A stretch of 64,000 nucleotides of DNA from Perognathus longimembris pacificus. Taxonomy: Eukaryota; Chordata; Mammalia; Rodentia; Heteromyidae. Positions 32,683 to 43,944 of this stretch are shown here, piece by piece (position 1 is the first letter of the stretch; each line of letters begins with the position of its first letter). The stretch spans positions 125,278,958 to 125,342,957 of the forward strand of contig NC_063161.1 in NCBI RefSeq assembly GCF_023159225.1, written 5' to 3'. The position numbers and the translations under genes were made by a program. The notes under the pieces were generated by a model. The model made no database searches, was not told the DNA's origin, and saw only the letters and a list, made by a program, of their open reading frames with translations.

Positions 32683-32862
32683 TGTTAAAAATGAACTATA
32701 CAACCAGTGGATGGGGATAGGAAGGAAAGGGGAAGGGAAGGGGTGATACTGTCCAAAAAGGAATGTACTCATTACCTGACTTATATAACTCGAATCCCTC
32801 TTATATTACCTTTATATTAACAGTTTAACAACAACAAAAAAAAACAAAATTTTTTTTTTTAA
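32683..32862 (+). repeat. L1 3' UTR fragment
   Basis: AAAATGAACTATACAACCAG, a purine-rich tract (AAAGGGGAAGGGAAGGGGTG) and GGAATGTACTCATTACCTGA match the shared L1 3' end. It ends in an A-rich tail. Confidence 0.7.
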
Positions 32863-32864
32863 AG

Positions 32865-34100
32865 AGGCCAAGGTTTGAGCCCTTATCCTAGTACCACTCC
32901 ATATCACCTGTGACTTTGGACACAGATGACTTCTCTCTTGAAGCCTGTATATTTTCATTTTGTACATCAGCAGTCAGTGACTGTTCCTATCTCCTTTAGT
33001 TCAGAGGTTAAAGGATTCACATAGTGAATGGCAGGTACATTTTAGCTATTTTTAGTATTCTTCAGAATATCTTTGGCCCAGCTGAGAAGGACAATTCAAC
33101 AACCTCAAAGGAAATATCCAATAGCAGCAATAACCCAGCTGATGGGATTGGTCTGGAAGTAACGCTTGTCAAACTGAAAAACTAAAGCAAGTTGAAAGGA
33201 CTGCTGTGTGGATGGCAATTTTCTTTCTTCTCCGGAACAGCGTGGCGAATTTACTCTATTCCAGATGCTACATGCATAAATCCCAGAAATTTCTATCCTT
33301 AGAGAAAGTCACCAGATGGAAGCTCTTTTCAAAGGAATTTCAAAATCTATACACGGGGCACAAAAAGGTCATGTGCGACCCTGTACCAGTTGTCATCACA
33401 TTCTTGATGGCCCCTTAAGGCTCAGTCAGCCTGAGCTCCATGGAAATGTTACTAGCCTCAGGAACTGCACTGCAGAACACATTTTGGGTGAAAGCATCTT
33501 AAGCTCACAACTCTTGTGTTGTGTCTCCCATCTAAGCACTCTCCTCCTCTGTCATCTTACTCCCAGAGAAGGGTCAGCAAGAAGTGTGAACACTGAACTC
33601 TACCAAACCAAAGGAACTCAGCACACCTGTCATTTCACAGCTGTCCGCAGCCACCCCGCAATGCAAATGTTTGTGTTGGCTTTTGTAAACAGTCTGGAAA
33701 TAGCAGCCAAAGTGGTAGAGTTGCCTCTGAGTACAAAAAAAAAAAGTTACAACCCTGTGAAGGTGAAGCACTGTGACTCAAATAAAACATTGAGCCTAAA
33801 TATGACTTGCTAACAAAAGCTGAAGTTGGATGCCTCCTTTAAGCAGTATGAAAGAGGAGAGATGAATTAGTAAATGAATGGCTATTTGCTTAAAATATTT
33901 ATTATAGCTAGGAGTCACCATTTCTAAGAAAATCTATGAGAATTTGCTCTTGAAGTCTCTGTAATTTGAAAGTATGATTAAGGATTTAAGGTGATGAATC
34001 TTAGCAGGTAGACTAGTTTACCCCCATATGTTCCATATTCTCTCCTAGAAGATGCTGGGTATATGGTACAATGGAAATTGGTACAATGGGAAATATGGTA
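32865..34100. other. Single-copy intronic sequence
   Basis: Repeat-poor. The 165-codon plus-strand ORF at 33316-33813 has no recognisable domain. A weak MIR-like patch may lie near 32925-33050. Confidence 0.4.
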
Positions 34101-34104
34101 CAAT

Positions 34105-34335
34105 TAAGAGTCTAGATCTAGCCACAACTCTGATCTTTAAAGTATCTGTGTGATCTTAGGTAAGTCATGCCATCCCATCTTCCTCTTCTACAAACTGGGG
34201 ATAAAAAATAATACTACCAAAGTCACTGTATTGTTGTGAGGATTCAGTCAACTAATATTTTTGAAATATTTAGATCTTATGGCATGGCACCTTCTGATAT
34301 AAATGTCAGCAACTACAATGACTATTGCTGTCATC
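34105..34335 (+). repeat. MIR SINE
   Basis: Sense MIR: TATCTGTGTGATCTTAGGTA, TCTTCTACAAACTGGGGATA, GTTGTGAGGATTCAGTCAAC, CATGGCACCTTCTGATATAA. Confidence 0.75.
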
Positions 34336-34339
34336 ATGG

Positions 34340-35488
34340 CCCTTGTCAGATTCTCCTCATACAGTCTTCTCTCTAGGGTGCCCAAAGTCTGTGTCATCAA
34401 CATAGATGGGAACTTTGTGAGATTAGGTGTCCTTACCAGACCATTGCAGAACCTTGTTAACCAGTGATCAGATTTGACATTTCAACACAATTGAAAGTAA
34501 CCTTGAAAGACAGAGTGACTTTTCTGAAAGGCTGGGATAGAAGACAAGTACATTAAGTGGAGAATTGTGTCATGAATCAAGGGTGCACACCCCAAAGGGT
34601 TATTATGCTGAAGGGACATGCTTTTCAAGTGTGGGTGATTTTGTCCATCCAAAGAACATTTGTAAAATTTGGACACATTTTCTGATGGCATAATTGGGAA
34701 AGTTGGTGGTGGTAGGGCTCCTGGAAGGTTGAGGCCAGGATGCTTCTAAACAATGCACAAGATGACCCTCCCTCGCTTCCTGACAAAGAACTATCTACTC
34801 AAATCTCAACAGTGCCAAAATTTAGAAGCTTTGGGTGGAAAAACATCCTAGGTATACCAGGACTTTCTGCTTTAGTAGAAAATACTAACTCCCAGCTACC
34901 CAAGAGTGTATTCCCAAAGTTTCCTGAATGATTGCAAAGAATATGTGCATGGGATGTTATTCCTGGAGTACAGAAGTGATTTATTACAGAGCACTCCTGG
35001 GATCTGCAAATGGAAGATCTGGCTGAGAACCCAAATACCCACATACTTTTCATGATAGCACTGACCAGGGGACTACTGTCCTTCGTATTTTTTATTACAT
35101 TCATGCATACATGCCACGCTCTGAGCCTTCAGAGATGGTTCCTCAACATGACCTGTATAAAACATGACTGATTTATTCTTTTCCTCTCCTTAACATACGC
35201 TTGGATCAGTCTTCCCATCTCAGAAAATGCTTTGATCATTTTTCCTGCTCCTCAAGCCAGAAAACTTGTCCCTTCTTTCCATCTACAAGGCAGATCCTAA
35301 AGCTGCCACTCACTAAGTTCATTTAGAATGCTTTCACTCTACTGCCTGCATCCTTTCTCTCTAAGGCCTGACCATTGGGAATAACTTCCTAAATCACCTC
35401 CTCACTTTTATTCTTGACAATGTCTAATTAATTCTTCATACAATGATCTGAATCATAATTTTAAAATTTATAGTTAAAGATTAGCATG
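34340..35488. other. Single-copy intronic sequence
   Basis: No young repeat. A weak L2-like patch is possible at 35230-35420. Confidence 0.4.
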
Positions 35489-35491
35489 CTT

Positions 35492-35678
35492 GGGCTGGGA
35501 ATGTGGCTTAGTGGTAGACTGCTTGCCTAGCATGCATGAAGCCCTGGGTTCGATTCCTCAATATCACATACACAAAAAAAGCCATAAGTGGCGCTATGGC
35601 TCAAGTGGTAGAATGATAGCCTTGAGCAAAAGAAGCTTAGTGACATTGCTCATGCCCTGAGTTCAAGCCCCAGGACTG

Positions 35679-35713
<35 letters not shown>
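35492..35713 (+). mobile_element. Older IDL-Geo SINE
   Basis: Head GGGCTGGGAATGTGGCTTAG with TTGCCTAGCATGCATGAAGC is closer to the ancestral ID sequence than other copies. The Geo half carries the GTTCAAGCCCC form seen in the composite SINEs. B box GGTTCGATTCC. I saw no clean TSD. Confidence 0.85.
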
Positions 35714-35714
<1 letters not shown>

Positions 35715-35784
35715 CACTTTTGACATCCTTTGATGGCTTCAAACCCCTGAGGGGGGGGAAAAAAGCCCTAAGTTAGGATGTGCA

Positions 35785-35948
35785 TCACAAGGTCCTGGAA
35801 CCAGCAGTGTCACCTGGAGCTTGTTAGAAATGCAAATCCAACTCAGACTGGCTGGGATAGAGAAGCTATGGGTAGGGCCACAATCTGTTTTAACAAGCCC
35901 CCCTGGGTGCTTCTGATACAAGCTAGAGTCAAAGAACCACTCCTTTAT
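35785..35948 (+). repeat. MER5A-like hAT-Charlie element
   Basis: GGAACCAGCAGTGTCACCTG, GAGCTTGTTAGAAATGCAAA, CAATCTGTTTTAACAAGCCC and AAAGAACCACTCC follow MER5A closely. Confidence 0.8.
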
Positions 35949-36079
35949 GTCCTCTGGCTTCTGCTTACCCATTCCTGTCCCACTCTTATTCTAGTCTTCT
36001 AATACTCTCCAGCAAAATGAGCTTCTTTCAAATTCCAAGAACATACCATGAAGTTGGTGGCCTATGCATCCTTGCACAG

Positions 36080-36415
36080 TCTGCTACTGCTTCTGAAACA
36101 CATTTCCCATTTCTCTTCTCAACAACCCTGGACATGCCCCCTCTGACCACTTTTTCCACAGCCTTCACTTCTTCACCTTTGGTTCCCTGCAGCTAGAATA
36201 GGATCATTTTCTTCACATACTTACTATTGCTGTTCATATGCTATTGTTACCATCTAGCTTGGTATTCTCCTTTTCCTTCACTAGTCCATAGTCCATAGGA
36301 GTTAGTGGGTTATGTCTGTTTTGTTCATTTAATATGTGTGTGTGCATGTATGCAACACACAATGGATAGCAAAGTGCTTTGTACAGATGAAAGGATCAAT
36401 AAATTAGAGATTAAC
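36080..36415 (+). repeat. L2 LINE fragment
   Basis: CCCTCTGACCACTTTTTCCA, TATGTCTGTTTTGTTCATTT and GAAAGGATCAATAAATTAG match the order of the L2 3' end. Diverged. Confidence 0.5.
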
Positions 36416-36419
36416 ACCC

Positions 36420-36828
36420 TTAAGGCAATCCAGCTGAGAACAGACAGAAAAAATGTCTAACATAGTGCTTTGACTCCCAACCATAAAGGAGACAGACATC
36501 ACTAAGTGATCTCCACAGTCTTTCCTCCTGAAGCCTGGATATGGCTGGCCTTAAAATTGTTCATGATCCTCTACTCCAATAAAGAAAATAACAGTTAAAA
36601 CTAATGGCTAAAGTTAGGAATATGTCAGATACTGCTAACCTTTACCATCTGTAGTTCCTTTACAGGCTACTGACAGAAAGGAAATCTGAGGCCAGGATAG
36701 TCTGATTATGGAACCTGAGCTAATACTTATCCCTGGATCCCTTCCTTATGGTGAGAAGACAATAGGGCATTGAGCCAACAGTGAGAGACAGAGAATGGAA
36801 TACTTCATTCAGTTTAAGGTATAGGAAG
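36420..36828. other. Single-copy intronic sequence
   Basis: No repeat or exon recognised. Confidence 0.35.
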
Positions 36829-36829
36829 G

Positions 36830-37192
36830 TGTTATAGTCTGAACTTTTATGTTCCCCCCCAGTCCCTATATTGAAATCTTAACCCCCAAGATGATGGGAT
36901 TAGCAGGTGGAGGCTTTAAGAGGTGAACAGGTCATGAGGGTGGTGTGCTCATGAATGAAATTAGTGGCCCTTAGAAGAGATCTCAGAGAGCTCCCTCCCA
37001 TTTCCAACTTGTAAGAATACAGGGTAGAATCTGGAAGAAGGGATTATGACAGAACCCAACCATAATGGCACCCTGATCTTGGCCCTCCAGTTTCCAGTCT
37101 GTGAGAAGCCAAGTTGTGTTATTTATAAACCAACTTATAAATTTATAAATTGATCTCTGGAATTTGTTGTAGCAGCCCAGATGGATTGTCAG
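36830..37192 (+). mobile_element. MST-like MaLR solo LTR
   Basis: TGTTATAGTCTGAACTTTTA, TTGAAATCTTAACCCCCAAG, AGGTCATGAGGGTGG, CACCCTGATCTTGGCCCTCC and GTAGCAGCCCAGATGG follow the MST LTR from end to end. No internal region is attached. Confidence 0.85.
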
Positions 37193-37194
37193 GG

Positions 37195-38150
37195 AAAATC
37201 TTAGAGTTCTGATGTTTTAGTCAGGTAGTAAAGTAGGGAACTAAAGTATAAACCCTTTATTAGAATTTACTTTTCCTTAAAAAAGAAAAAAGTAGATTCT
37301 CCTTAGGAAGAAGCAAGCTTTGGTGAAATATACTAAGTTCATAGGATGACATTTATCCAAACAGATTTTATTCAGAAGTGATTCAGCTGTTGGTCTCTCA
37401 CCTAAGCAAGTTTTTCTGTGATTTTTTAAAAAAAAATATTGGCTGTATATCTAATCTCAGTAAAGAACCTTCATATAAATAGATGGTGGGATGTGATGGG
37501 TAGGGCTGAAATAGTGTCTTGTCGGAAAGGTGGAGCTTTCAAGTTATATTCTGGACAAATTGCTAAAGGCTCCTAGGACAAGAATCCTTCCATATAATGA
37601 GTTATATTATTACCAATACATTGCTTATGGGAAAAACCTGATGGCAGGAAACTATTGAAAACCAAAGAAATAAGTTACTGAAGTGCTTTTGTGAATGTGT
37701 TTATACTAAATATCCTCTGTGGGATTAAAGAACAGAAATAATCTTCAATTGGGTTGCAATTAAGAGAAACTGCATGAAAGTGGAATTTATAACACAGCCC
37801 CCATCTGCATGGTAACCAATTGATGCCACATTCCTTTTCTCCCGGGCTCTGGATTTGGCCTATAGCTATCCTATGCTTAGTCAAGCATAAAAGTCATTTC
37901 AAATGTAGAGAATTTTTTTTTTAGATTAATTCTACTGAAATGGATTTGGGGGAGGAAGTGCTTAAAGCAAACCAGATGGTCTGTTCTACTATTTGAACCT
38001 GAAATGGATGCTGAAATCTCATGTTGTTCACAAAATTGGAGCTTGACTCCATGTCATGCCTCTCTAGGTCTCCACAGAAAGAGGAGATATCACCTCCTAG
38101 CAGATGTAATGCCTTTTTATGTGTGAGCTTGGGGAAGTCTTGTCCCCTTA
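37195..38150. other. Single-copy intronic sequence
   Basis: AT-rich; no clear repeat or exon. Confidence 0.4.
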
Positions 38151-38154
38151 CAAG

Positions 38155-38260
38155 GAACATCAGAATCTCCATCCCTCAGAAGCTTGCTAAACATTAAAAA
38201 TATGGGTCCCACCCAGTTAATCAGAGGATGACACTGCAAAGTCTGAGATTTGAATGTTTC
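38155..38260 (+). repeat. MER5-like fragment
   Basis: CATCAGAATCTCCATCCCTC, AGAAGCTTGCTAAACATTAA and GGTCCCACCCAGTTAATCAG fit MER5-type sequence. Confidence 0.5.
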
Positions 38261-38956
38261 TTTGAGAGTTCTTGTTTGGAATAATTTGCCGGGGGGGGGG
38301 GGGTGTGGAAACTGAACAAAAGAACAAGGAAATATCACATATGGAAGCAGGTCATTCTTAAATATTAAAAATTAATGAGAAATACAGGCTATTAACACAG
38401 GCTAGGACCGTGGGCTACTGGCAACCAGAGCTCAGGCAGGGGCACTGAAAACGTTTGCAGATAGAGAGGGTACTAGATTTCTGTTTCAAAATAGGGCCAA
38501 ATTTTAAATTTTGAGCAAAGAGATCAACAAGTAAAAGTTGATTACTTTTACTCTATTAAAAATCCAATTTAAAAGACTTTCCAACACTGTCATCTCATTT
38601 TTTAAAAAGGCATTAAAAACCAAAAAGGAAAAGACTGGAAATATTAAATATCAGAATAAAGGACACACTTATGTGTGGTATATATGTAAGAATTATGATT
38701 GGTCCTGTTTTCCCCATTCTCATTTCATCACAGGAAATAGATTATTACCGGTATTTGGAAAGCTCTTGGATGGTGCAAGGGCCAGAGTTTTGTAAAGACA
38801 AAAGTTGGGTCTCAGCTCTGACCCTTGCTAGATGACTGAGGACCTTCTATGGATGGTTCTACTAGCACATAAAAGGGAGTCAAAACATTTCCTCCTTCTC
38901 TGCTTTCTCTCATAGGGATTTACTAAGAACATTGTTGAGTTTGAGATAGGAAGATG

Positions 38957-38985
38957 ACAGAGAGAGAGAGAGAGAGAGAGAGAGC
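38957..38985 (+). repeat. (GA)n microsatellite
   Basis: About 14 GA units. Confidence 0.95.
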
Positions 38986-39158
38986 ATTGATAGTTAAAAA
39001 AAAGAATGAAAACAAAAAAGGAAAAAAAGGCCGCTTATCTGGTTGTCTCCAACTTTTCTTATTTTGGAGTGTCTCACTAGATATCTTTCATACTAGAGTG
39101 TTTTTAAAGGTCTAAAATAGCAATTCTTTGTCTAGTTTTTTATTTTATTTTTTTAAAC

Positions 39159-39365
39159 TTTTTTTTTTTTTCTGGCCAGTCCTGGTGCTTGGACTCAGGG
39201 CCTGAGCACTGTCCCTGGCTTCTTTTTGCTCAAGGCTAGCACTCTGCCACTTGAGCCACAGCGCCCCTTCTGGGCATTTTCTGTATATGTGGTGCCGGGG
39301 AATCGAACCTGGGGCTTCATGTATGAGAGGCAAGCTCTCTTGCCACTAGGCCATATCCCCAACCC
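39159..39365 (-). mobile_element. IDL-Geo SINE
   Basis: Antisense: poly-T, GGCCAGTCCTGGTGCTTGGA, the reverse B box GGAATCGAACC and ATATCCCCAACCC. The head has TATGAGAGGCAAGCTCTCTT, an altered anticodon-arm region. The TSD was not resolved. Confidence 0.9.
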
Positions 39366-39784
39366 GGGTCTCATTTTATTTTTGTCACAGTGCATGGGGT
39401 TGAAGTAAGTACTTGTTTCATGTGTTTAAATTTCTGTGTAGGTCCCTTTTGCTTTTCCTGCTCTGCCTCTTTATGTGTAGGTTACTTCTTCAAAGTAAAT
39501 ATAAGGCACATAATCACTTGTATAGGATGAAGAGCTGTGTGCATGAGGCTGGGAAGGGTGAGGAGAGGATTTCAGATGCACAATTCTAAGGAAACCTTTC
39601 ATACCCTGTTTTATGGGGAAAACATCCCATTGTTAATTGTGTACCAAAGAGTTTTACAAAGTAGTAGACCTGGGTGGAAAAGAGGCACACAAAGTAAGTG
39701 TTACCATCCCCCAACTGAGGAGCTCATTATGGCCATATAAGGAATTGGGGTAAACACTTTTATAACTAATCATTTTTCTTTAGT

Positions 39785-39972
39785 GCTTATGTATCAAGTA
39801 TGGTTCTAAGCACTTTACATTCATCACCACATCTTATCCCTCCTTTAACTTCAGTAGCATCATCTCTAGTATCCATGTGGGGAGATGCATTCTCAAGCTG
39901 TCACTTGCTCAAGACCACTCAGCCTGTCAGCCACACAAGGAGAACTGGAATCAAGGTCTGTAGAAATTCAGA
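39785..39972 (-). repeat. MIR SINE
   Basis: Antisense MIR: GGTTCTAAGCACTTTACATT, GTCACTTGCTCAAGACCACT, GAGAACTGGAATCAAGGTCT. Confidence 0.75.
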
Positions 39973-39974
39973 GT

Positions 39975-40525
39975 CCATCTATGGTCTCCCTTGTAGGGAA
40001 TAATTAGCACAGGTTTAGGCAAGTCACAGCAGAGGATCACAGGAGCCCAATAGCTATACCCTTACGAACACATAAGATAATACTAAGTGAAATGAACTTT
40101 ATGTTATGGAAACAATTGTTGTTACTACTTTCAACGTGCCATATGTAATTGTAGCCTCTATTATTGACGATTTTCTTGTATCACCTTCCTGTGGTTGTAC
40201 CTACACTTTCTCTGTATCTTATCTGAGTATATTGGAAACCGGGTATACTGGTATTAGAACTAGGAAATTGGAAGGGAATACCAAAATCGAGAGACACAGG
40301 GTAAAAAAAGACAAACAACTACAAAAGCAATATTTGCAAAAACTGTTTAGTGTAAATGAACTGAACAACTCATGGGGGGGGAGGGAAAAGGGGAGGGGAG
40401 AGGGGGGAATGAGGGACGAGGTAACAAACAGTACAAGAAATGTATCCAATACCTAATGTATGAAACTGTAACCTCTCTGTAATTCAGTTTGATAATTATA
40501 TATATATAAATAAATAAAGTATTAT
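39975..40525 (+). mobile_element. 5'-truncated L1 (3' UTR only)
   Basis: AGCAGAGGATCACAGGAGCC, GATAATACTAAGTGAAATGA and CTGTAACCTCTCTGTAATTC match the L1s at 59.3 and 58.9 kb. It contains a G-rich polypurine tract at 40374-40420 and ends in an AT-rich tail. No ORF of L1 type remains. Confidence 0.85.
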
Positions 40526-40564
40526 GCAATTAGAAAAAAAGAGAACATATAGCATATACAATAG

Positions 40565-40745
40565 TCAGGTGCGCTGGAGTCCAAACCACAGTTTCCTGTG
40601 GCTATGTGACTTTAGACAATTAATTTAGCTTTATGTCCCAAGTTTCTCACCTGTAAAATGGGCATATTCTGTACAATGTTAATATCCTGTTAAAGTATTT
40701 ATAGACTATAATTGTAAGCATCAAATGCTTATTAAATGTTCTGTA
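40565..40745 (+). repeat. MIR SINE
   Basis: GGCTATGTGACTTTAGACAA, TCTCACCTGTAAAATGGGCA and AAGCATCAAATGCTTATTAA form a clear sense MIR. Confidence 0.8.
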
Positions 40746-40879
40746 TTACTGTGGAAAAAAAAAGAAATCCAGAGTCCAAATTCTATGCCACTTTGCTAAA
40801 CCACCTTTCCAGAATAAAAATCTTTCTTAAAATTCTTACACTCTCAGTGATGGTTGGTTTCTTCCTCTTAAAATAAAGC

Positions 40880-41117
40880 AGGTGATGTGGGTACAGGTAG
40901 CTCCTGCTTGTAAACTTAGCTACTCAAAAGGCTGATATCTGAGAATCCAGGTTCAAAGCATGCCTGGACACACAAATCCAAGAGATTCTCATCTCCAAGA
41001 ACCAGAAGAAGCTTGGAACTGGAATGGTAGAGTGATTTTTAAAAAACAACAATGCAAAATCCAACCAAAAAAGAGTGCAAAGCCTAGAGTTTGAGCCCTA
41101 GTATTAGTACACATGTA
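40880..41117 (+). repeat. Degraded 7SL-headed composite SINE
   Basis: TAGCTACTCAAAAGGCTGAT, AGATTCTCATCTCCAAGAAC and GAGTTTGAGCCCTAGTATTA are retained; the tRNA-like half is badly scrambled. A (CA)-rich patch follows at 41118-41160. Confidence 0.65.
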
Positions 41118-41164
41118 TGTGCATACATACACACATACACACACATAGACACACACAATTCTGA

Positions 41165-42190
41165 CACATATTTCACTTCTGTGAAGACAGGAAGCAAAAG
41201 ATTTATGGAGAAACTTGCTCCTTTGTCCCTTTAGCAATGTCTATAGTTTGATTTCAGTTTTTTAGGTTCTTTCAGAATAAGTTGCTCAGTGGTATTTCAT
41301 GAAGGAATGAAATCCTTCCCTCAAAAAGGCCTCACACATGTGATGTTGTTGAACTGGACAGTGAGAAGTAGCCAAGTATCCTGTCATCAAGCCTTCTTCA
41401 AGATAATTCTGGAGAGTGGTAATTCTAGAAGTGGTTCTCATCTGTCATGGTAAGCAGCTTTACTAAGACTCACTTTATTAGCTACCACCAAGAGCTAATA
41501 AAACATGTCAGGAAGTCTCTGTGGCTGTGAAAACATTTCCAAAGGTCACTGCCAACACTCAGTACTTCAATGACTTTTTAAAGAAAAAGAAAACAGAAGC
41601 AGAAGCCTAGAGTTCCAAAACACAGAACTTTTAAAAGAAAGGATCCCAAATGGGTCAGTGAAACTGACAGATCCACCCTACCACCAACCATTGAACAAAT
41701 TGTGTCCAGAAGGATCTCAAAGAAAAGATCCAAAAGCCACAGCAGTGAAGATGGTGACAAAGAAGGAAAACAGGACATTTGCTATGATCTCACAGGAAGA
41801 TGCAGGCATCTCATGATACGGGAGGATTGGTTCCAGGATCCTGCTAGGTACTCAAATCTACTGATGCTCAAATCTCTTATATAAAATGGCACAATATTTG
41901 CATGTAAGTTAAAGTCATCCTCCTGAATACTTTAAGTTGCTAATAATATCGAATGTCATGTAAATCATATGTAAGTAGTTTTATGCCATGTTGTTGAAGA
42001 AATACCAACATGGTCAGCACATGATCTATTCATGATCACAAAAGATACATCCATTAATAGGCCTAATACAACTTTAATCCATGGTTGCATGAATATGTGG
42101 AAATAGAAGGTTGATACTCTATTTCTCTCAGTTATTTTGGATTGGCCTGTGAAGCATTTAACTGTCATAAACTACTTAAACTTTAGCACC
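41165..42190. other. Single-copy intronic sequence
   Basis: No clear repeat or exon. Confidence 0.4.
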
Positions 42191-42194
42191 TACA

Positions 42195-42398
42195 AAGTTC
42201 TCAGGACCTGGGTGCTGTCCCTGAACTCTTTTGCTCTACCACTTTGAGCCACAGTGCCACTTCTGGGTTTTTGGTAGTTAATTAGAGATAAGAGGCTCAC
42301 AGACTTTCTTGCCCCAGCTGGCTTCAAACCAGGACCCTCAGATCTGAGCTTCCTGAGTAGCTAGGATTATAGGCGTGAACCACTAGATCCTGGCTATA
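42195..42398 (-). repeat. 7SL-headed composite SINE (B1-dID-like)
   Basis: Antisense: ACTTTGAGCCACAGTGCCAC, TTAATTAGAGATAAGAGGCT, CTTCCTGAGTAGCTAGGATT, AGGCGTGAACCACTAG. Confidence 0.85.
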
Positions 42399-42557
42399 AT
42401 CTCTTTTGATAAATTCAGTCAAGATTTTACTAGCATAATGGGTCTATGAAATTCAGTTACCCTCAATGAAGCTTGGTTATTTTTTTTTTTTTTAGCAAAA
42501 TGTTATTGTTAGCATCCTAAGTGTCCCCAAATTTGGCTCTCAAAAGTTGATCAAGGT

Positions 42558-42756
42558 GGGCTGGGGATATGGCCTAGTGGCAAGAGTGCTTGCCCTGTAT
42601 ACATGAGGCCCTGGGTTCAATTCCCCAGCACCACATATATAGAAAATGGCCAGAAGTGGCGCTGTGACTCAAGTGGCAGAGTGCTAGCCTTGAGCAAAAA
42701 GAAGCCAGGGACAGTGCTCAGGCCCTGAGTTCATGTCCCAGGACTGGCCAAAAAAA
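42558..42756 (+). mobile_element. IDL-Geo SINE
   Basis: The 16-bp TSD AAAAGTTGATCAAGGT is identical at 42542-42557 and 42757-42772. The B box is GGTTCAATTCC, with G-to-A at the CpG. The poly-A tail is short. Confidence 0.94.
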
Positions 42757-42779
42757 AAAAGTTGATCAAGGTAATATGA

Positions 42780-43695
42780 GAGAAGTAGGTATTATAGACT
42801 TCACCTCATCTTACAGTAAGGGGAAAAGGGGAGAAGGGGAACTTTTAATGAATTGTAAGAGGAAAAAGTGACAGATAAAGGACAGATGAGAATAGCCTTC
42901 TCATACTTGACAAGGTGCTATTATCATCTTATTAAGCAACTTAGAAAAAGTGATATGCTGAGATGAATCCAAACACACTTTCTCTGTGAAGTAGAAATGG
43001 ATAGTAATATCTACAAAATAGTCTCATAATAAAAATATTGCTCATAATAAAGGAATGGAGGAAGAAGGGAGTGAAATGTTCAGAAGAAAAATGTCTGGGA
43101 GTATTTCTTCTACTAAAAGATCTTCTATAATGGAATCACTCCAAGTCCAGAGACAGGCTGAAATGAGTCAGTATGCCAATGAATCTTATAGAAGTAGCAA
43201 AAATAATAAAGGCAACAGTGTTATATTAATTGGTTTTTTTTAATTCAAGATTTTTTTCTTCCATCCAACCACAGAAGAGTTAAGAGTTGATACATACATT
43301 ATAAATCAATACTCAAATAAATGCAAACCAATATGGTCTCTACTGTGTAAAGAAATACAGTAGGAAGCAATGAAACAATAATGCCTTGGTGTTTTGAAAG
43401 GGTTCACTAATTTTGAGTGCTTACCTCCTCCTCCCTTTTCTCTGGAGAATGCATATCTATGGAAATTGACTGCATTGTTTTTCCTTACTAAAATACCCTT
43501 CTTCTGCAGTTGATGGAGCCTTCAGAAGAATCTCATGCTCCCTCTAAGAATTACTCTCCTGATTAGATCCTTTATAACTCATAATTCACATAGTTGTTTT
43601 TGTGCAAATAAGTGTTCCCCAAATACTTGAGAGTTCGAGTTCATGGGATAACTTTGCTCTTTTAGACCAAGTGAATCCTTTTCCACACCAAGTTC
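42780..43695. other. Single-copy intronic sequence
   Basis: AT-rich; the 62-codon ORF at 43055-43243 has no recognisable domain. Confidence 0.4.
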
Positions 43696-43715
43696 CCTTT
43701 AGACTAAGATTTCTT

Positions 43716-43924
43716 TTATTTATTTATTTTTATTTTTTTGCCAGTCCTGGGGCTTGGACTCCAGGGCCTGAGCACTGTCCCTGGCTTCTTTTTGCTCAAG
43801 GCTAGCACTCCGTCATTTTAGCCACAGCGCCACTTCTGGCCATTTTCTGTATATGCGGTGCTGGGGAATTGAACCCAGGGTGTCAAGTATACAAGGCAAT
43901 CACTCTTGCTATATCCCCAGCCCC
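43716..43924 (-). mobile_element. IDL-Geo SINE
   Basis: Antisense copy from GCCAGTCCTGGGGCTTGGAC to ATATCCCCAGCCCC, with a small deletion in the A-box region. TSD TAGACTAAGATTTCTT (43700-43715) versus TAGACTAGGATTTCTT (43925-43940), one mismatch. Confidence 0.9.
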
Positions 43925-43944
43925 TAGACTAGGATTTCTTAATC

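Noticed and set aside
33316..33813. 165-codon plus-strand ORF
   Set aside because: No domain, low-complexity lysine run from a poly-A tract, and no exon-like borders.
43055..43243. 62-codon ORF with charged residues as a possible exon or pseudogene
   Set aside because: No homologue recognised, no splice borders and AT-rich context.
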